This document shows, piece after piece, positions 52,783 through 60,227 of a stretch of 64,000 bases of DNA; positions within the stretch are counted from its first letter, which is position 1, and each line of letters begins with the position of its first letter. Origin of the DNA: CAZJHX01 sp964545715 (GTDB taxonomy: Bacteria > Myxococcota_A > UBA9042 > GCA-2863065); contig CAZJHX010000001.1 of the NCBI GenBank assembly GCA_964545715.1, positions 62,001 through 126,000 of the forward strand, given 5' to 3'. Under the pieces are notes generated by a model. The model was not told where the DNA came from, did not search any database, and saw nothing but the letters and a program-made list of their open reading frames with translations. A program made the position numbers and the translations under genes.

Positions 52783-55158
52783 ATGCAACGGTTGTGGTTG
52801 ATCCTCGTTATGTCAGGGGTTCTGGGTCTTCTGCACGCCTGTGGGGCGGATGGAGGGCAGACCAGGTTGCCGGTTGCGGGCGATCGCGGCGGAGGCGACA
52901 GCAAAGCCGACCGCGCGGGCTTCGGCGGCGGCTTCAACCCCAACCCCGGTACAGATGAAGACCCCGATAATGTGGATGGATCCAACCGCGCGACGGACGG
53001 CGATAAGCCGGAGCAGCCGGGCGGCACGGTCTCGCAGGGCGACAAGCCGGACGACGGCTGCGGCTACGGCGTTGTGTACGGGCTCATCTGCTCCAAGGAC
53101 GACCAGACGTTCGTGAACGGCGCGACGGTCTCCATCGCGGCCGAAGACTGCGACGGGACGACCAAGACGATCGAGACGCTGTCGGACGACAACGGCTTCT
53201 ACACGCTGGAGGGCGTGCCCAGCGGGCTGCAGACCATCCAGGTCAAGAAAGACGACTGGTCCAAGGAGTACACGGTCCTGGTCAAGGACGCGATGCTCAC
53301 CGACGTCACGGGCGTGGGCTACAAAGAGTGCTTTAAAGCGGTCAATCAGTGCGCAGTCGGCGGTATCTGGGGCATGGTCTGTCACGAGGACGGGACCCCG
53401 TACGGGGCCGGCGCGGACGTGAGCGTGGACGGACTGGGCTGCAACGGAGAGCCTCAGCATGAGGAGGCCAAGACCGACGCGGAAGGCGGCTTTTTCTTCG
53501 GCAACCTGAAGACCGGCGTGTGGACCGTCACGGTGGCGGGCGGTGGTGAGTGGCTGTCGTATGAGGTCACGGTGGCGGACGGCGTGGTCACCGACATCGC
53601 GGACATCGGCGTGGAGTTCTGCTTCGAGGACATGGAGGGCGGGCAGGGAACGCTGACAGGTTATGCGTGCATTCCGGGCCAGGACGACTTCTTCTTGAGC
53701 GGCGCCGAGGTCTCCGTGCTGTCTCAGGACTGCGACGGCAACGCCTTCTCGGCCAAGACATTTACCGACGCCGAGGGCGTCTACCTGTTCACCGGCGTGC
53801 CCAGCGGTCCGGCCAACGTGCAGGTCAAAAAGGACGGATTGCAGGTCGGCTACGATCTGGTGGTTCCCGCCGGCGGCACGGCCAACGCGCCCGATATCGT
53901 GGACGACGTGTGTTTCCACGAGCAGTGCATCCCCGGTGCCGTGACGGGGTACGTGTGTGCGCCGGGCCAGGACTTCTTTATCGGTGGGGCCAAGGTGTGG
54001 ATCGACGGCGTGGGCTGTGATGGCCAGCCGGTGCACATCGAGACGTTCTCGGACGGCAACGGCGTCTACATGCTGCAGGGGGTGCCCAAGGGCCAGCAGT
54101 TGGTGCATGTCGAGAAGGGTGGGTTTACCAAGCAGTATCAGGTGATGATCCCGCCGGGCGGCATCGTGCAGGCGCAGGATCTGGTCGACGATCTGTGTTT
54201 CCCGACGGGGCAGCAGGAGTGCGCGGCCGGCGATATCACCGGCTATGTGTGCGCGCCCAACAACACGCTCAAGATCGGCGGCGCGCATGTCTGGACAACG
54301 GCGTTCGACTGCACCGGCAAACAGGTCACTATCGACACGTTTAGCGACGACAACGGCAACTTCGTGCTCAAGAACGTGCCGTCAGGTGAAACCAAGGTCT
54401 TCATCGAGAAGGGCCAGTTCAAGACCGAGTATGTGGTCAACGTGCCGCCCAACGGCGTGGTCAACACGCCCGATGTCGTCCAAGACGCCTGTTTTCCCAA
54501 GCAGTCTGTGAAGTTTGCGGTGGTCAGCGGGCAGTGGGATCACATTGAGACCATCTTGAGTCAGCTGGGTGTCGACTACGACCTCTACGACGGCACACTC
54601 TTCACCTTTGCCGCCAAGGAGTTTCTGACCAACTCCCAGAAGATGGCCCAGTACGACGCGATCTTCTTTGACTGCGGCTCCCAGCACTACGACATCCTGA
54701 CTTTCAACCAGAACCTGATCATCAACAACCTCCAGAACTTCGTGGCCAACGGCGGCAGTGTGTACGCCAGCGACTGGGCGTTTGTGTATGTGGAGTGGCC
54801 GTGGCCGGGCGCCATCGACTTCTTTGGCGGCGACTTCAACAACAGCGCGCCCAAGGTCGGCAAGAAGGGCAACATGGGCGCCACCGTGGTCGACGCAGGC
54901 ATGGCCGGCTTCCTGGGCAAGTCCAATGTCTCGATCAACTTCAATCTGGGCGCCTGGGTCGTCATGGCCGGAGCGCCGTTCAGCACAACCACGCAGATCA
55001 CGGCCTCAGTGCCTCAGGTCGGGCAGGCGCCGTTGATGGTCAGTCACAAGCCATCGGGCGCCAATGGCGGCACCGTGCTGTACACGACCTTCCACAACGA
55101 GACGCAGCCGACCAAAGACATGATCGACATCCTGAACTACATGGTCTTCAGCATTTAG
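52783..55158 (+). CDS. Lipoprotein with five carboxypeptidase-regulatory-like domains and a ThuA/GATase-like C-terminus
   Basis: 791 residues from the ATG at 52783, with AGGAGG ending 9 nt upstream; earlier in-frame starts (52756, 52774) are too close to or before this site. The signal ends in GLLHAC. After a Gly/Asp-rich linker come five repeats of 85-100 residues, each with an opening Cys, DGNGVYMLQGVPKG-like turns and a closing CF. These resemble the beta-sandwich domains of carboxypeptidase regulatory or Cna-B type. The last 220 residues (KFAVVSGQWDHIETILSQLGVDYDLYDG, YDAIFFDCGSQHYD, GGSVYASDW) resemble a ThuA-like class I glutamine-amidotransferase fold. It is probably a surface protein; no catalytic Cys-His pair is certain. 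Confidence 0.85.
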   Translation: MQRLWLILVMSGVLGLLHACGADGGQTRLPVAGDRGGGDSKADRAGFGGGFNPNPGTDEDPDNVDGSNRATDGDKPEQPGGTVSQGDKPDDGCGYGVVYGLICSKDDQTFVNGATVSIAAEDCDGTTKTIETLSDDNGFYTLEGVPSGLQTIQVKKDDWSKEYTVLVKDAMLTDVTGVGYKECFKAVNQCAVGGIWGMVCHEDGTPYGAGADVSVDGLGCNGEPQHEEAKTDAEGGFFFGNLKTGVWTVTVAGGGEWLSYEVTVADGVVTDIADIGVEFCFEDMEGGQGTLTGYACIPGQDDFFLSGAEVSVLSQDCDGNAFSAKTFTDAEGVYLFTGVPSGPANVQVKKDGLQVGYDLVVPAGGTANAPDIVDDVCFHEQCIPGAVTGYVCAPGQDFFIGGAKVWIDGVGCDGQPVHIETFSDGNGVYMLQGVPKGQQLVHVEKGGFTKQYQVMIPPGGIVQAQDLVDDLCFPTGQQECAAGDITGYVCAPNNTLKIGGAHVWTTAFDCTGKQVTIDTFSDDNGNFVLKNVPSGETKVFIEKGQFKTEYVVNVPPNGVVNTPDVVQDACFPKQSVKFAVVSGQWDHIETILSQLGVDYDLYDGTLFTFAAKEFLTNSQKMAQYDAIFFDCGSQHYDILTFNQNLIINNLQNFVANGGSVYASDWAFVYVEWPWPGAIDFFGGDFNNSAPKVGKKGNMGATVVDAGMAGFLGKSNVSINFNLGAWVVMAGAPFSTTTQITASVPQVGQAPLMVSHKPSGANGGTVLYTTFHNETQPTKDMIDILNYMVFSI

Positions 55159-55219
55159 GACGGCTGCCAGGTGGCTTTCGGTAGCGCGTTTTGACCGGCT
55201 GCGATTGAACCGCTGGCTT

Positions 55220-55238
55220 TATACATGCGTTACCGCAT
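55220..55238 (+). promoter_or_regulatory. AT-rich TATACA box and small palindrome upstream of the kinase gene
   Basis: TATACA at 55220-55225 could be a -10 box, but no good -35 lies 16-18 bp before it. It runs into the perfect inverted repeat ATGCG-TTAC-CGCAT (55225-55238), a possible operator. Both lie in the 113-bp gap before the kinase. Confidence 0.25.
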
Positions 55239-55271
55239 GGTAGATTGAGGTCTGGTTAGTAGTGGGTTTTA

Positions 55272-57698
55272 GTGGCACCAAATAGCTCCAGCACCGGGGA
55301 ACTGCTCGGTAGGATCTTCGACCGGCGATACCGCGTAAACGAGCTGATCGGCTCCGGCGGCATGGGATCGGTGTATCGAGCGACCCACTTGGAGATGAAC
55401 CGCGAGGTCGCGCTCAAGGTCTTGGAGCGCGGTGTGGCGGACACCGATAAGCAGGTTCAGCGCTTCTACCAGGAGGCGCGCGCTTCCAGCCGCCTGCAGC
55501 ATCCAAACACCATTCGCGTCTTCGACTTCGGGCGTGCCGACGACGGTCGGCTTTATCTGGCCATGGAGTATCTGCGCGGCGAGACCCTCACGGATCTCCT
55601 TAGGCGCAACAAGGCGCTGGAGATCTCGCGCATCTGCAAGATGGTGCGGCAGGTGTGCAAGTCGCTGGCGGAGGCCCACCAGGTCGGGATCATTCACCGC
55701 GACCTGAAACCGGATAACATATTTATTACGGACATTTACGGCGAGAGCGACTTCGTCAAGGTCCTGGACTTCGGCATCGCCAAATCGACCGAGGGCGAGG
55801 AGCAGGAGTCGCTGACCCAGACCGGCTTCATCTGCGGCACGCCGCGCTACCTGTCTCCCGAGCAGGCGATGGGCAAAGCCATCGACGCGCGCAGTGACCT
55901 GTACTCGCTGGGGGTGATTCTTTACGAGATGCTGGCCGGGGAGCCGCCATTTGTGGCCGCGACCCCGATCGCGCTCGTCATGAAGCACATCCACGAGAAG
56001 CCGCCTATCGTCGGTGACGAAGGCAGCGAGCCGCACCGCTGGCTGAGCAAGCTGTCCTGGACGCTGATGCAGAAGTCGCCGCAACGACGCCTCTCATCGT
56101 CCAAACAGGTGGCGGAGGTGTTGGATTCGGTGCTGGCCAACCAGCCGCCGAAGCTGCTCGGCTTTGCGCCCGCGGCGGCCGCGCCAGGCCATGCACAGCC
56201 GGCCCGTCGCACGGCCGAGAGCCGCGCCCGGTCGGCGTGGACCGGTACCACCGGCCGCACGGGTACGGCGGGCTCCGGCGCTGCACGCCCGACACGGTCC
56301 GCTTCACCGGCGGCCGCAGCGCCGGCAGCGGCCGCAGCGTCGGCGGTGGCGGCCACCGCGCCCGAATCCACGATGCTGCTGGACTCCAGCGATGTGGTCC
56401 AGGTCGCCAACAAGCTGCGAGCCGATGCGGCACGCAAGAAGCACACGCCGCCGTCGCCCGACTACGACAGCCAGGTCATCGTGTTGCAAGAGGACGAGGA
56501 CAACGAGCCGACCGCGATCGGCGTGCCTGCAATGGCCGACGATCCGCACGATCAGGCGACGCGCCTGGGTGTCCAGCAGATGCTGGATCCGGACGACGAG
56601 GACACGATTCGCCGGCCGCTGCGCGGACAAGGTCGCGGCTCCGAAGAGGCCACAGCATTAGGCGTCTCCGCCATGAGCGATGAGCTGCTGCTGGACGAGA
56701 GCCCAACCCGCGAGCAAAACCGGCCGCAGGGGCTGGTTCGTCACGCCAGCACGCCCGGTCTGACACGTCGCCGCGCAAGCGCCTCGGGGCTGCAGAGGCC
56801 GCCGGCAGGTGGTTTGGTGCGCAGTACGTCCGGCCCGCGGACGCGCACACGCAATGACGCGGACGCGAACCCGATGACTCAGGTGATGCGGTCGCCCTTG
56901 AGCAGCCCGTCCGTGGAGCTGCCGGTCGGCGCCGTAAAGAGCAGCGGCTGGACCTGGCTGATCGTCGGGCTGGTCGCGGTGGTGGCCGTGGTGGGGAGCG
57001 TTGTGGCCTACCAGGTGCTCAGCAACCAGGCCGAGGCCGCGGCTGCCGCGTCAGAGGAAGCGACGCCGGCAGAGACGGACAGCGAGCAGGTCGATGAGTC
57101 GGTCGGAGCGGCTGCGAGAGCCGACGAGCCAAAACCGGAGGAGGCGGATGCGCCCGCCGTCGAGGCCGAGGCGCCCTCAGTCGAGAAGGTTGTTGCGCCC
57201 ACCGCAGTCGAGAAGGCGGAAGAGCCCGGTGAGGCGGAGGCGGTTGCTGCGCCGGCCGAGAAGCCTGTGGCCAAGCCCGCGGTCGCTGAGGAGCCGGTGG
57301 TCCCTGCGGAGCCTGCAGTCGCCGAGGAGCCCGTTGCTGCCGAGAAGGCGCCTGCCGCCAAGCCCAGGCCGGCCGCTGTAGTCGAGCCTGTGGCCGAGCC
57401 GTCCGGCGGGACGGTCGAGCCGGTCGCCGCTGAGAAGCCCGCTGCGCCGGTCGAGCCCAAGGCTGAGGCGCCAGAGCCCAAGGCGCCGGCCGCCAAGCCC
57501 AAGCCGAAAGCCAAGCCGAAGGCCAAGCCGAAGCCGAAAGCTAAGCCGAAAGCTCGGGCCAAACCGAAGCCGAAAGCCAAGCCGAAGCCCAAGGCCAAAC
57601 CCAAGCCGAAGGCCAAGCCCAACCCGAAATCCAACCCCAAACCAAAGGCCAAGCACAAACCGAAACCCACGACCAAGCCAAAGTTCAACGTGTTCTAA
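55272..57698 (+). CDS. Hanks-type Ser/Thr protein kinase with transmembrane helix and Lys/Pro/Ala-rich tail
   Basis: 808 residues from a GTG. The kinase domain (about 18-285) is complete: glycine loop GSGGMGSVYRA, VALKV, catalytic loop HRDLKPDNI, DFGIA, GTPRYLSPEQA and the acidic SDLYSLGV. A low-complexity linker (about 290-550) follows. One transmembrane helix (about 557-580; WLIVGLVAVVAVVGSVVAYQVL) places the tail outside the cytoplasm. The extracytoplasmic part is Glu/Ala/Pro/Val-rich, then from about residue 735 a run of KPKAKPK-type units, strongly basic like wall-binding or histone-like tails. No PASTA domain is present. The stop overlaps the next ATG by 1 nt, linking it to the PEGA/TPR protein. 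Confidence 0.93.
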   Translation: MAPNSSSTGELLGRIFDRRYRVNELIGSGGMGSVYRATHLEMNREVALKVLERGVADTDKQVQRFYQEARASSRLQHPNTIRVFDFGRADDGRLYLAMEYLRGETLTDLLRRNKALEISRICKMVRQVCKSLAEAHQVGIIHRDLKPDNIFITDIYGESDFVKVLDFGIAKSTEGEEQESLTQTGFICGTPRYLSPEQAMGKAIDARSDLYSLGVILYEMLAGEPPFVAATPIALVMKHIHEKPPIVGDEGSEPHRWLSKLSWTLMQKSPQRRLSSSKQVAEVLDSVLANQPPKLLGFAPAAAAPGHAQPARRTAESRARSAWTGTTGRTGTAGSGAARPTRSASPAAAAPAAAAASAVAATAPESTMLLDSSDVVQVANKLRADAARKKHTPPSPDYDSQVIVLQEDEDNEPTAIGVPAMADDPHDQATRLGVQQMLDPDDEDTIRRPLRGQGRGSEEATALGVSAMSDELLLDESPTREQNRPQGLVRHASTPGLTRRRASASGLQRPPAGGLVRSTSGPRTRTRNDADANPMTQVMRSPLSSPSVELPVGAVKSSGWTWLIVGLVAVVAVVGSVVAYQVLSNQAEAAAAASEEATPAETDSEQVDESVGAAARADEPKPEEADAPAVEAEAPSVEKVVAPTAVEKAEEPGEAEAVAAPAEKPVAKPAVAEEPVVPAEPAVAEEPVAAEKAPAAKPRPAAVVEPVAEPSGGTVEPVAAEKPAAPVEPKAEAPEPKAPAAKPKPKAKPKAKPKPKAKPKARAKPKPKAKPKPKAKPKPKAKPNPKSNPKPKAKHKPKPTTKPKFNVF

Positions 57699-58696
57699 TG
57701 CGCACCTTTGTTATCGCTCTCGCCCTGCTGGTGCTCTCGCCGGCCGTGGCCGTGGCTCAAACCGACGCGGAGAAGGCCGAGGCTGCGTTTGCCGCCGCCA
57801 AAGCGGCCTACGAGAAGGGCGACCATCGCCTCTCGATCTCGAAGCTGAGGGAGGCCTATCGCTACTACCCGGACCCCGCGATCATGATCAGCGTGGCGCG
57901 CCGTCTGCTCGACCTGGACGAGCCTGAAGAGGCGATGGCTGAGCTGAACAAGATCGTGTCCAAGAACCGGCGTCTGATGCGCGCGGTCAAAGCGGAGAAG
58001 GAGAAGGTTGCGGGCTTGCTGGCCCAGCCCGTGCCGGTGCTGATCAGCACCACGCCCGCGGGCGCGATGGTGAAAGTGGGCGACGACAAGCCGGCCAAGA
58101 GCCCGATTCGCAAGTCGCTGCCGCGCGGCAAGGTGCAGCTGTCCATTTTGCTCGGCGGCTACAAGCCGTTCGCCATGGAGCTGAAGGTGAAGGGCACCAA
58201 GACGTTGCGGGTGCCGATCAAGCTCAAGAAGCTGATCTCGCGTCTGCGCGTAGAGCTGCGTGGCGTCGATCCCGAGCGCGAGGAGGGGACGCCGACGCTG
58301 GAGTTGAATGGCAAGCCGGTCAAGTCGGGTCAAGTCCAGAATGTGGAGCCGGGACGCTTTATCGCCAAGTGCGGATATCCCAAGGGGGCTCCACCGACGG
58401 TCGTGCGCTTCTCGGTGCCGGCCGGCAAAAACGCCAGCATCATCTGCGCGCTGCCGGGGCCCCTGGAGACGCCGAGGACATGGAAGACGCCGGTGGGCTG
58501 GTCGACCGTGAGCGGTGGCGCAGCGGCCGTTGCAGCCGGCATCGGGATCTTCGTTTCTCACGCTGTTGACCAGGGCGCCTATGAAGAGCCGCGATTCACG
58601 GTAAACTCGACGTCGAAACCTCTCGCTGGTGGTTTGGTCACGGGGCTGGGCGCTGGCTTGATCGGTTTGGGGACCTACTTCCTCCTGTCTGATTGA
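57698..58696 (+). CDS. Secreted TPR and PEGA-domain protein
   Basis: 332 residues starting within the TAATG junction with the kinase gene. A signal peptide ends near AVAVAQ. Residues about 22-105 form TPR-like helices (EAAFAAAKAAYEKGDHRLSI, LREAYRYYPDPAIMISVARRLL). Residues about 110-165 form a PEGA domain (VLISTTPAGAMVKVGDDKPAKSP and then GGYKPF). Two hydrophobic stretches near the C-terminus (GGAAAVAAGIGIFVS and GGLVTGLGAGLIGLGTYFLL) may be membrane helices. PEGA/TPR proteins commonly accompany Ser/Thr kinases in Myxococcota. It may be the envelope partner of the kinase. Confidence 0.87.
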   Translation: MRTFVIALALLVLSPAVAVAQTDAEKAEAAFAAAKAAYEKGDHRLSISKLREAYRYYPDPAIMISVARRLLDLDEPEEAMAELNKIVSKNRRLMRAVKAEKEKVAGLLAQPVPVLISTTPAGAMVKVGDDKPAKSPIRKSLPRGKVQLSILLGGYKPFAMELKVKGTKTLRVPIKLKKLISRLRVELRGVDPEREEGTPTLELNGKPVKSGQVQNVEPGRFIAKCGYPKGAPPTVVRFSVPAGKNASIICALPGPLETPRTWKTPVGWSTVSGGAAAVAAGIGIFVSHAVDQGAYEEPRFTVNSTSKPLAGGLVTGLGAGLIGLGTYFLLSD

Positions 58697-58708
58697 CCGC
58701 TGACCCGA

Positions 58709-59791
58709 TTGAACGCTGAGCGCGAAAAACTACTGAGAGGCCTCCAAGAGGCCCGGGAAGAGGGCAACGAGCATCTCGTTTCTCAGTGCCTCCTTTTGCT
58801 CAGCGAGTCGACGCCGCTGTTCGCGGACCATGTCAGCGAGGTAAAGGACTGGATTCGCGAGTCGCGCGATCTCGCTGTGCGGACGGTGCTGCCGCCGCGA
58901 CAAGAGATCGGCCAGGTCCTGCGCAGCGCCGAGTGCTTCTTGGCTGAGGGATCGGCGCGCACGGCCTTTGATATCGCGACCGAGGGCTGCCAGCAGGCAC
59001 ACAACGCCGACTTGCCAAGCCTGGAGGATCGCGGGTGGATCGTCTCGTCCCGCGCGCTGGTGCGCCTGGGGCGCCAGGACGACGCGGTCGGGCTGTTTCA
59101 CCAGATCGTTGACCGCGAGCTCGCGCCCGAGGAAGAGGATCCCATCGTGCCCGGCCTGGCGTTTGTCGCCGTCGGCGAGGCGCACTTGTTCGAGGGGCGG
59201 TACGACGGTGCGCACGGCCCGCTGGAGCGCGCTGTAGGGTTGCTGCCGGAGAACTCCGCCGCCGATCGCTACCGCTACGACGCGCTGGTCGGACTGGGCA
59301 TGCTCGATCACCGCCTGGGCTCCTTCGACACGGCGGCTCTGCGCTACAGCGCCGCCATGCAGCTCGCGGACACTCACGAGTCACGTCCCGAGCAGGTGGA
59401 GAGCCAGCTGCTGATGGGCAGCTTGTGCCGGGGGCAGGGCGACCGCGTCGCGGCGCATCAGCACCTGAAGCGGGCCTTGACGCTGTCCAAGGACCTGAGC
59501 CCGCCCATGACGTACCTGCACTTTCCTACCGAGCGCCTGCGCAACCTGATCGGCTGTGCGGACGCCTCCGAGACGATCGATGCGGCCACGGAGCTGGCGC
59601 GCGACTGCGGCGGCCGCGGCGACCTGATGGGCTACGTGCAGCTGACCTCGATCGTCGCGGCGCTCGTCGACTTCGACGGGCGCCCGGGTGAGGCCAAGGA
59701 CATGCTCACCCAGGTGTCGGCCGGGCTGGAAGAGGGTGGGCAATCTCAGGCCGCGCTCGTCCTCCGCCAGCACCTTGAGGCCTACAAGTAG
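58709..59791 (+). CDS. TPR-repeat protein
   Basis: 360 residues from a TTG at 58709, 12 nt after the PEGA gene, so probably the third gene of the kinase operon. No signal peptide or membrane segment is present. The whole chain is helical with TPR pairs, for example VSSRALVRLGRQDDAVGLFHQIV, FVAVGEAHLFEGRYDGAHGPLERAV, and ALVGLGMLDHRLGSFDTAALRY. It is likely a cytoplasmic adaptor, possibly a kinase substrate or binding partner. The stop overlaps the convergent nuclease-like gene by 10 bp. The TTG has no strong ribosome-binding site, so the exact start is uncertain. Confidence 0.83.
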   Translation: MNAEREKLLRGLQEAREEGNEHLVSQCLLLLSESTPLFADHVSEVKDWIRESRDLAVRTVLPPRQEIGQVLRSAECFLAEGSARTAFDIATEGCQQAHNADLPSLEDRGWIVSSRALVRLGRQDDAVGLFHQIVDRELAPEEEDPIVPGLAFVAVGEAHLFEGRYDGAHGPLERAVGLLPENSAADRYRYDALVGLGMLDHRLGSFDTAALRYSAAMQLADTHESRPEQVESQLLMGSLCRGQGDRVAAHQHLKRALTLSKDLSPPMTYLHFPTERLRNLIGCADASETIDAATELARDCGGRGDLMGYVQLTSIVAALVDFDGRPGEAKDMLTQVSAGLEEGGQSQAALVLRQHLEAYK

Positions 59792-60204
59792 TCGAACTCG
59801 ATGGTGTGCACGACGCCGTCCACTGCATCGACCAGCAGCACGCCGGAGATGCCTTCGTAGATCAGCGCGTATTCGAGCAGCTGTCGCCGCGTGGAATCCC
59901 GGGTGGCGGACCGCCGCGCCCCGCCCTTGACCTCAGCGGCGTAAGTCAGCCCGTTCTTCTCCACGATGTAGTCGACGCGCACCGTGCTGGTGTGGCGCTT
60001 CCCGTCGATCGTGACGTGAGCCCGCGCCGGACGCTGGGACTCCACAATGCTGTAGCCGTGGTCGCGCAGCACGCCGCGCGCGCTGTCTTCAGCCCGCTTC
60101 CCAACGCGCTGCCGGCGCCCGCCGATGAACCGCTCCCAGCGTTTGCGCAGGGCAAGGGTCAGCCAGACGGCAAAGACGAAGAGTAGGGCTGCCGCCGCGG
60201 GCAA
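59782..60204 (-). CDS. Membrane-anchored PD-(D/E)XK nuclease-like protein
   Basis: 140 residues from a TTG at 60204, the first start after the stop of the upstream gene (60228). An ATG at 60336 would overlap that gene by 109 bp and add 44 residues that look like its shadow. A transmembrane helix comes first (PAAAALLFVFAVWLTLALRKRW), then a basic segment. The core (TSTVRVDYIVEKNGLTYAAEVKGG) fits a PD-(D/E)XK active site with Asp, then Glu-X-Lys 13-15 residues later. Relatives include membrane-tethered nucleases and Holliday-junction-resolvase-like proteins. The function is uncertain, and catalytic activity is inferred only from the motif. Confidence 0.75.
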   Translation of the reverse strand: MPAAAALLFVFAVWLTLALRKRWERFIGGRRQRVGKRAEDSARGVLRDHGYSIVESQRPARAHVTIDGKRHTSTVRVDYIVEKNGLTYAAEVKGGARRSATRDSTRRQLLEYALIYEGISGVLLVDAVDGVVHTIEFDYL

Positions 60205-60227
60205 CCAGGAGGGGAAATCGGTAGTCG

